A DNA stretch of 35,975 nucleotides from Methylomonas sp. (GTDB taxonomy: Bacteria > Pseudomonadota > Gammaproteobacteria > Methylococcales > Methylomonadaceae). Numbering within the stretch: position 1 is the first letter of the stretch; each line of letters begins with the position of its first letter. The stretch is from positions 1 to 35,975 of the forward strand of contig JALSLS010000417.1 of NCBI GenBank assembly GCA_026988195.1, given 5' to 3'. Both the position numbers and the translations under genes were made by a program. The notes beneath the pieces were generated by a model. That model ran no database searches, was not told the DNA's origin, and was given only the letters and a program-made list of their open reading frames with translations. Positions 7,915 through 17,014 of this stretch are shown here, piece by piece.

Positions 7915-10250
7915 GCAATTATACTGTTGGCGTTGTCGGTAACCCAAATTGTGGAAAAACCACTTTATTTAATTTATTAACAGGTTCAAACCAACATGTT
8001 GGCAACTGGCCTGGGGTTACGGTTGAACAAAAAATAGGGAAGTATAACTTTGATGGTAAGAGTATTGATGTCGTCGACCTACCTGGCACATATTCATTAG
8101 AAGCCGCTGATGAGCAAGTGTCCTTAGATGAAAAAGTGGCTAGAGATTATGTTGCTTCAAAGCAAGCAGATCTCATTATCAATATTGTTGATGCATCTAA
8201 CATTGAAAGAAACCTTTACCTAACATCGCAACTTATTGAGATGCGTGTACCGATGGTCTTAGTGCTTAATATGATGGATATTGTTAAGCAACGAGGGATT
8301 AAAATTGACTGTGATATTTTAGCTAAGCAATTAGGCTGTTCTGTCCTACCAATTTCAGCGGTGACAAGAAAAGGCCTAAAAACATTACAAGCTTTTATTG
8401 ATAAAGCTATTGTAGATAACTCTATTCCAACGTTAAATATAGACTACGCCTTACCGTTAGAGACTGCAATTAATAGCCTAATGCCATTGCTCAAAGTGCA
8501 GGCCGAAAACAATAGTTGCGATGTACGCTGGCTGGCTTTAAGGGCATTAGAAGATGATACCTTAGCTATTAAAATTGCTGGCAACAACATACATCAACAA
8601 GTTAAAACGCTACAGGCTGCGGTTGAGAGTGAAACAGAAGAAGAGATAGATATTTTAGCCGCTGATGCTAGATATTCATTTGTAAATGAGATAACCAAAC
8701 TTACAGTCTGTCGCTTAAGTGAAGTTTCACGGCTGACTTCTGACAAAATTGATCATATCGTATTAAATCGATTTCTTGGCATCCCTATTTTTTTGTTGGT
8801 GATGTATGCCATGTTTATGTTCACCATAAATATTGGCAGTGCATTTATAGATTTTTTTGATATGACCTTTGCTGCTATTTTTGTCGATGGTTTGTCCGTA
8901 TTACTGACCTCTTTTGATTTTCCAGAGTGGTTAGTGGTGTTGTTGGCAAGTGGTGTGGGAGGAGGAATGCAAGTTGTTGCTACTTTTATTCCAATCGTTG
9001 GTTTTTTATTTCTATTTTTATCCGCATTGGAAGACTCAGGCTATATGTCAAGAGCTGCTTTTGTCATGGATAGGTTTATGTTGATGATAGGCTTACCCGG
9101 TAAGTCCTTTGTACCTATGATCGTTGGCTTTGGCTGTAATGTTCCGGCAATCATGGCAACACGAACGCTAGACAATCAACGCGATAGAATATTAACCAAC
9201 CTAATGAATCCTTTTATGTCGTGTGGTGCACGGCTACCTGTTTATGCCTTATTTGCCGCCGCATTTTTTCCTGTTGGAGGACAAAATTTAGTTTTTGGGC
9301 TGTATTTATTTGGAATTGTGGTGGCTGTTCTGACCGGATTAATAATGAGACATACTTTATTTAAAGGTGAGGCGACTCCCTTTATTATGGAGTTACCTAC
9401 TTACCATATGCCAACAATAAAAGGTGTGTCTTTAAAAACATGGGATAGATTAAAATCATTTATTTTTAATGCAGGTAAAGTAATTGTCCCCATGGTCTTA
9501 GTGCTAAATTTTTTAAATGCGCTTGGGACGGATGGTAGTTTTGGGCAGGAAAATACTCAAAAGTCTGTATTAAGTGAAATTGGGCGTTCTTTAACACCTG
9601 CATTTGAGCCAATGGGGATTACAGAAGATAATTGGCCAGCAACAGTGGGGATTTTTACAGGTGTGTTAGCTAAAGAGGCGGTTGTTGGGACTTTAAATGC
9701 TTTATATAGCCAGATGGCAGGGGCTGACTCAATCTTAGAGCAACAAGGTGCATTTAATTTACAACAGGCTTTATTCGATGCGGCTGCTACTATTCCAGAA
9801 AATTTGATAGCAGTTGCGGATAACCTTCTAGACCCCTTAGGTTTAAATATTGGAGATTTATCAAGTCTTGATTCAGCAGCCACTGAACAGGATGTTACTA
9901 CAGGGACTTTTTTAGCGATGCAATCGAGTTTTGATGGGCAAGCGGGAGCCTTTGCTTATTTATTGTTTATTTTGCTCTACGCTCCCTGTGTTGCTGCAAC
10001 CACTGCTATTTATAGAGAAACTAATATTTACTGGACCTTATTTGTTGTGTTTTGGACAACGGGGTTAGCTTATATGACAGCGTCTATTTTTTACCAAGTG
10101 ATGACTTACTCAGAGCATCCAGATTATTCTTTTCGCTGGATTTCAGGGCTACTACTTACCTTTATTGTTGTATTAATAGGCTTGTGGGGAACTGGACGAA
10201 TTTTACAGCTCAATGAAGATAAAGTAGAGGCAGTAAATGATTCTATCTGA
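7911..10250 (+). CDS. feoB: Ferrous iron transport protein B
   Basis: 779-residue inner-membrane Fe(II) transporter with an N-terminal G domain. The P-loop GNPNCGKTT is near residues 10-18, the G2/G3 region VEQKIGKYNF...VVDLPGTYSL follows, and G4 is LNMMD. A helical region lies between G domain and membrane part. Transmembrane segments begin near residue 285. Two Gate-type motifs are visible, including GFGCNVPAIMATR near residue 406, whose cysteine is conserved in FeoB. The length is normal (E. coli 773). It sits between feoA and feoC with overlaps at both ends, so the three are surely co-transcribed under the Fur box at 7634. Confidence 0.97.
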   Translation: MSNYTVGVVGNPNCGKTTLFNLLTGSNQHVGNWPGVTVEQKIGKYNFDGKSIDVVDLPGTYSLEAADEQVSLDEKVARDYVASKQADLIINIVDASNIERNLYLTSQLIEMRVPMVLVLNMMDIVKQRGIKIDCDILAKQLGCSVLPISAVTRKGLKTLQAFIDKAIVDNSIPTLNIDYALPLETAINSLMPLLKVQAENNSCDVRWLALRALEDDTLAIKIAGNNIHQQVKTLQAAVESETEEEIDILAADARYSFVNEITKLTVCRLSEVSRLTSDKIDHIVLNRFLGIPIFLLVMYAMFMFTINIGSAFIDFFDMTFAAIFVDGLSVLLTSFDFPEWLVVLLASGVGGGMQVVATFIPIVGFLFLFLSALEDSGYMSRAAFVMDRFMLMIGLPGKSFVPMIVGFGCNVPAIMATRTLDNQRDRILTNLMNPFMSCGARLPVYALFAAAFFPVGGQNLVFGLYLFGIVVAVLTGLIMRHTLFKGEATPFIMELPTYHMPTIKGVSLKTWDRLKSFIFNAGKVIVPMVLVLNFLNALGTDGSFGQENTQKSVLSEIGRSLTPAFEPMGITEDNWPATVGIFTGVLAKEAVVGTLNALYSQMAGADSILEQQGAFNLQQALFDAAATIPENLIAVADNLLDPLGLNIGDLSSLDSAATEQDVTTGTFLAMQSSFDGQAGAFAYLLFILLYAPCVAATTAIYRETNIYWTLFVVFWTTGLAYMTASIFYQVMTYSEHPDYSFRWISGLLLTFIVVLIGLWGTGRILQLNEDKVEAVNDSI

Positions 10251-10455
10251 ACTTAGAGATTATCTAAAAGAACACAAAAGAGTTACCTTAAATGAATTAG
10301 TTATTCATTTTGATATTGACCCTGATGCTTTAAGGGGGATGATAGCTAAGTGGATTAGTAAAGGAAAAGTGAGGCCATTACCCGTCGGTAAAGGCTGTGG
10401 TTCAACTTGCCATAAATGTGACCCTACATTGACAGAGTTTTATGAGTGGATATAA
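10237..10455 (+). CDS. feoC: FeoC-like transcriptional regulator
   Basis: 72-residue winged-helix protein overlapping the feoB end by 14 bp. Residues 1-50 form the helix-turn-helix (LRDYLKEHKRVTLNELVIHF, then DPDALRGMIAKWISKGKVR). The wing region carries three cysteines in GKGCGSTCHKCDP (C-x3-C-x2-C), which could hold an iron-sulfur cluster as proposed for enterobacterial FeoC. In Klebsiella and Salmonella FeoC stabilises FeoB; the overlap suggests the same here. Confidence 0.85.
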   Translation: MILSELRDYLKEHKRVTLNELVIHFDIDPDALRGMIAKWISKGKVRPLPVGKGCGSTCHKCDPTLTEFYEWI

Positions 10456-10548
10456 CTTTAACAACTTAAATTGTTACTGCTACTAACTCCGATTTCCCCT
10501 AAAACTCCCCGTAATATTCTTCATTTCTAGCTCCCTAAGCTTTTGTAG

Positions 10549-10575
10549 CCTTGATGTAACGAAGTGGAATCAAGG
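10549..10575. repeat. Short REP-like hairpin
   Basis: CCTTGAT (10549-10555) and ATCAAGG (10569-10575) are inverted repeats around a 13-nt loop. It sits in the 261-bp gap between feoC and the oxoprolinase gene, about 95 bp after the feoC stop. No T-run follows, so it is not a classic terminator. The phrase GTGGAATCAA occurs again 16 bp later. Nothing else in the gap looks like a gene. Confidence 0.45.
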
Positions 10576-10716
10576 TTTGTACTGTGGAATCAAATAACAA
10601 GTCAAAATCGGGAAGTTAATAAATCCGTGCTCCTTATAGTCGGAATGACATATTATACAAAGTATATTTCTCACTTCATTGATACACTAAAACCGTACAA
10701 ACTATAAATTCATAAT

Positions 10717-13700
10717 ATGGCAAGTAACCCAGAGCAACGTTGGCAATTTTGGATAGACAGAGGGGGTACTTTTACAGATGTAGTTGCCCGTAAACCCAAT
10801 GGTCAGTTGGTTACTCGTAAATTATTGTCTGAAAACCCTGAACAATATAAAGATGCAGCGCTTGAAGCAATGCGTCAACTTTTAGGCGGTGAGCTTGATG
10901 GGGCTAGTATTTCGGCAGTTAAAATGGGAACGACAGTTGGGACTAATGCGCTATTAGAGCGTAAAGGTGAGCCAACAGCTCTATTAATCACCGCTGGTTT
11001 TAAAGATTGTTTACGTATCGCTTATCAAAACCGACCTGATATTTTTGCTTTAAATATTCAGTTACCTGAATTGCTTTATAAAGAAGCGGTAGAAATTCAA
11101 GAACGTGTCAATGTTAAAGGCGAGATTCTTACTCCATTGAATACAGAACAGGCAAGGCAATCATTACAGAAACTCTATGATAAAGGCTTTCGTGCCATTG
11201 CTATTGTATTAATGCATGCTTGGCGTTATCCCTGTCATGAATTGCTTTTAGCACAATTGGCAAAAGATATAGGGTTCCCTCAGATTTCAATTTCTCATCA
11301 AACCAGTCCCTTTATGAAAATTGTCAGTCGGGGTGATACCACGGTCGTCGATGCTTATTTATCTCCCATATTAAGACGTTACGTTGCTCAAGTTTCAGAA
11401 GGTTTAAGCACTAAAAAACCACCTCGACTGATGTTTATGCAATCTAATGGCGGCTTAGCTGATGCACAGCGATTTCAAGGTAAAGATAGTATTTTATCAG
11501 GCCCTGCAGGCGGTATTATAGGTGCAATAGCAACCGCAAAAGGCGCTGGTTTCAAAAAAATTATTGCATTCGATATGGGAGGTACTTCGACAGATGTGGC
11601 TCATTATTGTGGGGAATTAGAGCGTAGTTTTGAAACGGAAGTAGCAGGTGTACGGATGCGTGTCCCAATGATGAATATACACACTGTTGCTGCTGGAGGC
11701 GGCTCCTTACTTTATTTTGATGGGATGCGTTATAGAGTTGGGCCTGAATCAGCAGGTGCTAATCCTGGCCCCGCCGCTTATAGGCGAGGTGGTGGTTTAA
11801 CAGTGACAGATGCCAATGTAATGCTAGGTAAGTTGCCATTATTTCCTAAAGTTTTTGGTGAGCGGGGTGATTTATCTTTAGATCACCAGCAAGTTAAGCA
11901 ACTTTTTACTGAGCTTGCCTACGAAATAAAACAAAAAACGCTTAGTGAACCTAGTATAGAGCAGGTTGCTGAAGGTTTTTTAAGCATTGCTGTAGAAAAT
12001 ATGGCAACAGCTATTAAAAAAATATCTGTACAAAAAGGCTATAACGTTTCTGAATATACCTTATGTTGTTATGGTGCGGCAGGGGGGCAGCATGCCTGTA
12101 AAGTTGCTGATAGACTGGGCATGAAGACGATTATGATCCATCCCTTTTCTGGTGTGTTATCTGCATACGGTATGGGGTTGGCTGATTTTCGTTTATTAAA
12201 GGATAAAGCACTGGAATTGGCTTGGAATGAAGTATCGACTGAACAGTTAGATATATTTTTTGCTGAGTTAAAACAACAGGGAGAAATAGAATTACAGCTA
12301 CAGGCACAAGGTGACCAGCCGATTAGCTTTATTTGTCAGCTTAATCTGCGCTATTTTGGGACTGATACCGCTTTATCTGTCGGGTATGCTGACAAAAATA
12401 GTATGCTCAATGAATTTGAAGCGATTTATCAACAACAGTTTGGATTCAAATATCAGGATAAAGCTTTAATTGTTGAGTCTATACTACTTGAGGTGATTGC
12501 AAAAAATAAAACGGTTGAAGAGTGTGTTGCTGTAACGCAAAAAGTGCAGGCACTGCCACTAAAATATAGGGCAATGTTTAGTAACAATAGTTTTCATAAT
12601 ACGCCTATCTATCAACGTGAAGCACTAGCCAGTGGGCAAATCATAAAGGGTGCAGCTGTTATTGTCGAGCCGACTTCAACCATTATTATAGAACCTGAGT
12701 GGCAAGCCCAAGTTAGCCCAGAGTATAATTTAATTTTGACTCGGGTTAAACCTTTACAGCAACAGTACGCCATAGGGACTCAGGTTGATCCTGTGATGCT
12801 AGAGATATTTAATAAGCTGTTTATGTCGATTGCCGAACAAATGGGCTTTGTGCTACAAAAAACGGCTTATTCAGTCAATATTAAAGAGCGTTTGGATTTT
12901 TCCTGTGCTTTATTTAATCAGCAGGGCGAGTTAATCGCTAATGCGCCTCATATACCTGTGCATTTAGGTTCGATGGGGGAGGCGGTACAGGCTTTGCTAA
13001 AGGCTGAAACTATCCAACAAGGTGAGGTTTATTTATTAAATTCGCCTTATCAAGGCGGTACGCATTTACCTGATATTACAGTGGTCAGCCCTGTGTTTTC
13101 TGGTCATGGTAAATTACTGTTTTATGTGGCCTCTCGTGGGCATCATGCTGATGTTGGTGGCATTACAGCGGCTTCTATGCCTGCATATAGTCAACATATT
13201 AGCGAAGAAGGCTTATTAAGTGCAGGTTTAAAAATTGTACAAGATGATTTGTTTCTAGAAAGTAGGGTAAGGGAATGGTTACAATCTTCAGAGTATCCCG
13301 CGCGTAATTGTGATCAAAATATTGCGGATTTACAAGCACAAATTGCGGCTAATAATAAAGGCGTATTAGAACTTAAAAAAATGGTGGCACATTATTCCTT
13401 AGCGACCGTACAAAGTTATATGCAACATGTACAAAATAATGCGGCTGAAACAGTTCGTCGAATTTTGTCCAGCTTATCTGATGGGTATTTTGTTCAAGCG
13501 TTAGATAATGGTGCAAAAATTGCTGTTAGAATAATTATAAATAAGGAGCAACAAACAGCTAAAATTGATTTTTCAGGCACAAGTCAGCAATTAAATAATA
13601 ATTTCAATGCACCTGCTGCTGTTTGTAAAGCTGCTGTATTGTATGTATTTAGAACATTGGTGAATGATGATATTCCTTTAAATGCAGGGTGTTTACAGCC

Positions 13701-14304
13701 TCTGGAAATAATTATTCCAGAAGGCAGTATGTTAAACCCCAAATACCCTGCAGCTGTTGTAGCGGGGAATGTAGAAACCTCTCAGCATATTGTTGATGCT
13801 TTATATGGTGCACTGGGAGTGTTAGCCGGTTCACAAGGGACAATGAATAATTTGACCTTTGGAAACGATGAATATCAGTATTATGAAACTATCTGCGGTG
13901 GATCAGGGGCAGGTGCTAATTTTGATGGCTGTGATGCCGTGCAGACTCATATGACTAATTCTCGCATTACAGATCCTGAAATTTTAGAATGGCGGTTCCC
14001 TGTATTATTAGAAGAATTTTCTATTCGTAAAAATAGTGGTGGAAAGGGGCAGTATCAGGGGGGAAATGGAGTGTTTAGAAAAATAAAGTTTTTGAATTCT
14101 ATGACGGTTAGTATTTTATCCAGCCACCGTCTTAACCCTGCATTTGGCTTGCAGGGGGGATGTGTTGGAGCAGTAGGTGAAAATAAACTGATTCGCTATA
14201 ATGGTGAGCTTATTCAATTGGATGGTTGTGCTCAAATTATGGTGCAACAAGGTGATGCTTTAGAAATAAAGACACCGGCTGGCGGCGGCTATGGTTTGGC
14301 TTAG
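10717..14304 (+). CDS. 5-oxoprolinase / hydantoinase B-A type, ATP-hydrolysing (HyuA+HyuB fusion)
   Basis: 1195-residue cytoplasmic enzyme expected to hydrolyse 5-oxo-L-proline to glutamate using ATP. Residues 1 to about 690 are HyuA-like: the N-terminal phosphate motif DRGGTFTDVVA near 13, and a second actin-fold motif FDMGGTSTDVAHY near 290. After about residue 695 a complete HyuB domain follows (DPVMLEIFNKLFMSIAEQMG, NSPYQGGTHLPDITVV, SRGHHADVGG, ETICGGSGAG, GGKGQYQGGNGV). The length and domain order match the single-chain OPLAH type rather than split hydantoinase subunits. Conserved HHADVGG metal-site residues are present. Start ATG 10717 has no strong Shine-Dalgarno. It stands alone with a DUF4405 gene 33 bp after it, so the physiological link is unclear. 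Confidence 0.9.
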   Translation: MASNPEQRWQFWIDRGGTFTDVVARKPNGQLVTRKLLSENPEQYKDAALEAMRQLLGGELDGASISAVKMGTTVGTNALLERKGEPTALLITAGFKDCLRIAYQNRPDIFALNIQLPELLYKEAVEIQERVNVKGEILTPLNTEQARQSLQKLYDKGFRAIAIVLMHAWRYPCHELLLAQLAKDIGFPQISISHQTSPFMKIVSRGDTTVVDAYLSPILRRYVAQVSEGLSTKKPPRLMFMQSNGGLADAQRFQGKDSILSGPAGGIIGAIATAKGAGFKKIIAFDMGGTSTDVAHYCGELERSFETEVAGVRMRVPMMNIHTVAAGGGSLLYFDGMRYRVGPESAGANPGPAAYRRGGGLTVTDANVMLGKLPLFPKVFGERGDLSLDHQQVKQLFTELAYEIKQKTLSEPSIEQVAEGFLSIAVENMATAIKKISVQKGYNVSEYTLCCYGAAGGQHACKVADRLGMKTIMIHPFSGVLSAYGMGLADFRLLKDKALELAWNEVSTEQLDIFFAELKQQGEIELQLQAQGDQPISFICQLNLRYFGTDTALSVGYADKNSMLNEFEAIYQQQFGFKYQDKALIVESILLEVIAKNKTVEECVAVTQKVQALPLKYRAMFSNNSFHNTPIYQREALASGQIIKGAAVIVEPTSTIIIEPEWQAQVSPEYNLILTRVKPLQQQYAIGTQVDPVMLEIFNKLFMSIAEQMGFVLQKTAYSVNIKERLDFSCALFNQQGELIANAPHIPVHLGSMGEAVQALLKAETIQQGEVYLLNSPYQGGTHLPDITVVSPVFSGHGKLLFYVASRGHHADVGGITAASMPAYSQHISEEGLLSAGLKIVQDDLFLESRVREWLQSSEYPARNCDQNIADLQAQIAANNKGVLELKKMVAHYSLATVQSYMQHVQNNAAETVRRILSSLSDGYFVQALDNGAKIAVRIIINKEQQTAKIDFSGTSQQLNNNFNAPAAVCKAAVLYVFRTLVNDDIPLNAGCLQPLEIIIPEGSMLNPKYPAAVVAGNVETSQHIVDALYGALGVLAGSQGTMNNLTFGNDEYQYYETICGGSGAGANFDGCDAVQTHMTNSRITDPEILEWRFPVLLEEFSIRKNSGGKGQYQGGNGVFRKIKFLNSMTVSILSSHRLNPAFGLQGGCVGAVGENKLIRYNGELIQLDGCAQIMVQQGDALEIKTPAGGGYGLA

Positions 14305-14337
14305 GAATGAGAATTTAATAACTTATTAGGAATAACT

Positions 14338-14949
14338 ATGAAACGTACGGCTGTAAATCTTATTGTTGATATTGTCGCATTTATTGGCTTTGTTGTGCTG
14401 ACCACAACAGGAATTTTGATGCGCTATATTTTGCCTCCAGGGAGTGGGGGGTATTTAACTCTTTGGGGTTTTGATAGGCATGAATGGGGTGATATTCATT
14501 TCTGGGTCTCTATAGTCTTTTTTTCTATCCTTGCATTTCATTTATTTCTCCATTGGCGCTGGGTTTTAAATGTTGTAGCGGGACGGCCTCATCAATATTC
14601 AGGGATTCGGCTTGGATTAGGGGTTGTTGGTTTTTTGGCCGTTATTGCGCTTGCCATCTCGCCTTTATTAGCACCGGTAGAAAGAAATTTAAACAACAGC
14701 AGTAAATCTATCTATTCTAGTCATAAATATAATGATGTTTTAATTCGTGGGTCAATGACACTTCTGCTAATTGAAGATTCAACTGGAGTACCTGCCAACT
14801 ATATTATTGAATCTTTGAAATTACCGCAAACGATTCCTATAGATAAATCAATCGGATCATTAAAGAAACAATATGGTTTTGAAATAAATGATGTTAGAGC
14901 GATTGTTAAAGAGTACCAGAATAAAAAAATCTCTAGTAACAATAAATAG
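14338..14949 (+). CDS. DUF4405 membrane protein with C-terminal small helical domain
   Basis: 203 residues. Three transmembrane helices are likely, about residues 8-30, 52-75 and 88-110. Histidines cluster around helix two (DRHEWGDIHFWVSIVFF, FHLFLHWRW), the pattern of DUF4405 proteins that resemble small cytochrome b membrane anchors, so heme binding is possible. After residue 125 comes a soluble domain beginning IRGSMTLLLIEDSTGVP and ending YGFEINDVRAIVKEYQ; I recall a similar tail on other DUF4405 and ferredoxin-type membrane proteins. The function is unknown. The gene lies 33 bp after the oxoprolinase gene, with AGGAA ahead of the ATG. Confidence 0.7.
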   Translation: MKRTAVNLIVDIVAFIGFVVLTTTGILMRYILPPGSGGYLTLWGFDRHEWGDIHFWVSIVFFSILAFHLFLHWRWVLNVVAGRPHQYSGIRLGLGVVGFLAVIALAISPLLAPVERNLNNSSKSIYSSHKYNDVLIRGSMTLLLIEDSTGVPANYIIESLKLPQTIPIDKSIGSLKKQYGFEINDVRAIVKEYQNKKISSNNK

Positions 14950-14953
14950 GTTT

Positions 14954-14984
14954 GTCTATCACTATGTCTTTTATTTTGATAGAC
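14954..14984 (+). terminator. Possible hairpin after DUF4405 gene
   Basis: GTCTATCA (14954-14961) and TGATAGAC (14977-14984) are perfect inverted repeats around a 15-nt loop, 4 bp after the stop codon. There is no T-tract (CCCTTCAATT follows), so it could be a weak or Rho-type 3' end or a stabilising hairpin. Confidence 0.35.
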
Positions 14985-14999
14985 CCCTTCAATTGATCT

Positions 15000-15214
15000 T
15001 AAGGAACGAGGATTCAATAATACCCAAGTCTGACTTGTCTTTTGGCTCCATAGGCATGCTAGAAAAACCGTTACGTAGCTTGCTATGGTCGCAACCAGCA
15101 TCCTGCTTCAAGCGACACTTGCACATCCATGTGCTTCGCGCCTGTTTCAGCGCCTTGCTATTGACAAAAAACAGCAGCTTATAAATTCCGCATCCGTGAC
15201 CGCGCGAAGTATAT
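15000..15214. repeat. Chimeric palindromic element (left arm of family A, right arm of family B)
   Basis: The left end, TAAGGAACGAGGATTCAATA and onward to about 15070, is nearly identical to the left arm of the A element at 16761. The right end from about 15139 (CCTGTTTCAG...GCGCGAAGTATAT) is nearly identical to the right arm of the B element at 34938. The core TTACGTAGCTTGCTATG is at 15071-15087. A 52-bp module (15087-15138) between core and right arm matches, in reverse complement, 16835-16886 of the A element at 48 of 52 positions. The element has no matching terminal repeats of its own, so it is a recombinant. It fills the gap between the DUF4405 and mscS 3' ends. Confidence 0.85.
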
Positions 15215-15266
15215 GTTATAACGCTTCTGCAAATTTAAATCGAAGAGGTCTTACCATTCAATGTTT

Positions 15267-16097
15267 TTAACTTTGTTGCTGCAAATGTACATCCATTTGC
15301 GGATAAGGAATATTTAAACCTTCCTGAGGGAAGGTTTTATAAACATTCTCATTCATTGCAAAATATACACCCCAGTAATCTGCTGCATTAACCCAAGCCC
15401 GCACTGTAAAGTTGACTGAGCTATCAGCTAATTCAGAAACTGCAATAAACACTTCAGGGTCTTTTAAAATCCTAGAGTCAGCATCACATAAATTTCTAAT
15501 CACTTGTTTTGCTTTATCAACATCATCGCCATAGCCAATACCAATAGTCCAATCGACACGACGTTTTTCTTCAGTTGAAAAGTTAGTCATTGCACCCGTT
15601 GATAGACCACCATTTGGAATAATGACAGTTTTATTATCAGGTGTTTTTAAAATAGTATTAAAAATCTGGATCTCTTTAACTGAGCCAATAAAACCTTGAG
15701 CTTCTATTACATCTCCGGCTTTAAAGGGTTTAAAGATAAGGATCATCACGCCACCAGCAAAATTCTGTAAAGTGCCAGAAAGTGCCATGCCAACAGCTAA
15801 ACCTGCTGCACCTAAAATAGCAATAAAGGATGTCATTTCAATGCCTAGCATACCCAGTACACTAATCACTAACATCACTTTAAGAAGCGAGCTAATTAAG
15901 CTTTTTAGAAAGGGCTGTAATGTAGGGTCAACTTTGCTTTTGTTCATGACTTTACCAACGCCATTAATTAAAGCTTTTATTATCCACCCCCCAATAATCC
16001 ATACGGCAAGCGCACCTAATATTTTTGGCCCGTATTCTAGGCCGATATTAGTTGCTTGAGTTAATATTTCATTAGGGTCGATATCTTCAGGGTTCAT
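15267..16097 (-). CDS. mscS: Small-conductance mechanosensitive channel
   Basis: 276-residue MscS family channel that opens under membrane tension to release solutes during osmotic downshock. Two N-terminal transmembrane helices are followed by the pore helix region SFIAILGAAGLAVGMALSGTLQNFAGGVMI, rich in Gly and Ala as in E. coli MscS TM3. The beta domain follows (FKAGDVIEAQGFIGSVKEIQIFNTIL, IIPNGGLSTGAMTNFS), then the alpha-beta cytoplasmic cage. The length is close to the E. coli protein (286). AAGGACT lies upstream of the start. It is 50 bp downstream of the DUF4332 gene on the same strand, so the two are probably one operon. Confidence 0.93.
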   Translation of the reverse strand: MNPEDIDPNEILTQATNIGLEYGPKILGALAVWIIGGWIIKALINGVGKVMNKSKVDPTLQPFLKSLISSLLKVMLVISVLGMLGIEMTSFIAILGAAGLAVGMALSGTLQNFAGGVMILIFKPFKAGDVIEAQGFIGSVKEIQIFNTILKTPDNKTVIIPNGGLSTGAMTNFSTEEKRRVDWTIGIGYGDDVDKAKQVIRNLCDADSRILKDPEVFIAVSELADSSVNFTVRAWVNAADYWGVYFAMNENVYKTFPQEGLNIPYPQMDVHLQQQS

Positions 16098-16147
16098 TTG
16101 TTAAAGTCCTTATAAATGTTTAAAAATTTGTCTTATTGTCTTATAGT

Positions 16148-16552
16148 TTAATGTGTAATAACACGCGGTAATTCTTTTGCTTGACCAACCCAATCTTCTA
16201 CTTGAGATGTAGTTGGTATTTTACGAACTAGGTTTTTTTCTTCATTAATTTCAGCCATTTTAGCTTGAAGGTTTTCAGCATTTCTTTGTGCAAGTTCAGG
16301 CACTGTATCTACACCTGCTACTTTTAAAAGATCAGCATATTGGGTACTAATTCCTTTTACTCTAGCTAAATCAGCTCGATTAACCCAACCTAGGATTAGT
16401 TTTTCACTAACGCCCGATTTTTCTGCCAGTTCTTTACGCCCTTTTTTTTCACAACATGTTGTTAAAAGGTTTTCTAGAGAAGTAATACCCGCATCTTCTA
16501 GTTTTGTTGAATATGCTTCGCCAATGCCTTCAATTTCAGATAATTTAGCCAT
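16148..16552 (-). CDS. DUF4332 helix-hairpin-helix protein
   Basis: 134 residues with two helix-hairpin-helix-like units: residues 1-20 (LSEIEGIGEAYSTKLEDAGI) and residues 62-80 (ARVKGISTQYADLLKVAGV). The motifs I/V-x-G-I-x-x-x-Y/Q-x-x-x-L-x-x-A-G-V/I followed by L-x-x-L are typical of DUF4332, a fold related to DNA-binding HhH domains. The segment TTCCEKKGRKELAEKSGVSEKLILGWVNRADL also fits the family. The exact function is unknown; it often sits near membrane or stress genes. AGGACAC precedes the ATG on the minus strand. It probably leads an operon with mscS. Confidence 0.82.
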   Translation of the reverse strand: MAKLSEIEGIGEAYSTKLEDAGITSLENLLTTCCEKKGRKELAEKSGVSEKLILGWVNRADLARVKGISTQYADLLKVAGVDTVPELAQRNAENLQAKMAEINEEKNLVRKIPTTSQVEDWVGQAKELPRVITH

Positions 16553-16760
16553 GATGAGTGTCCTTTTTATAGATTAAAAAATAATAATGGAAAGATAAAT
16601 TTGATGTAAAGATACCATAATCTCCTAACAACTAGGTTGATTTTATTTTAAATATTAAAATTATTAGTTGGGTAGTATCGTAGTTGATCAAATAAAGTTA
16701 TTGATGATAATCAATGTTAACTGAATATAATATGAATGTTGATAGATGTTCAGGTTGGGC

Positions 16761-16976
16761 TAAGGAACGAGGATTCAATAATACCCAAGTCTGACTTGTC
16801 TTTTGGCTCCATAGGCATGCTAGAAAAACAGTTACGAAGCACAGGGATGTGCAAGTGTCACTTGAAGCAGGATGCTGTTTGTGACCGTTGCCCGCTATGC
16901 GCCTGTTTTTCTAACACGCCTATGAAGCCAAAACCCTGAACCATACTTTCGGGTATTATTAAATCCTCGTTCCTAA
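16761..16976. repeat. Family A palindromic element (full copy)
   Basis: Terminal inverted repeats of about 26 bp (TAAGGAACGAGGATTCAATA.. at 16761 and the complement ending TCCTCGTTCCTAA at 16976) extend inward as imperfect arms of about 75 bp: TTTTGGCTCCATAGGC on the left and GCCTATGAAGCCAAAA on the right. The centre holds TTACG, a 52-bp module (16835-16886) with its own small hairpins, and GCTATGCGC. TAA is present on each outer edge, which could be a short target duplication or simply the repeat end. It lies 38 bp beyond the patatin stop. The other part of this 462-bp gap (16553-16760) is AT-rich upstream DNA of the DUF4332 gene. Confidence 0.85.
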
Positions 16977-17014
16977 CAGCTTTTTTAAGTAGCTGTCTGC
17001 CCAAATTTGATAAG

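Noticed and set aside
16736-16939. 67-codon frame over the A element, sharing a peptide (SDLSFGSIGMLEK) with a frame at 14888-15184
   Set aside because: The shared peptide comes from the repeated DNA of the element's left arm. The frames start in unrelated flanks, have no proper start site and end differently.
16761-16976. Insertion sequence
   Set aside because: Long inverted repeats are present but there is no transposase frame; the length of 216 bp fits a non-autonomous element only.
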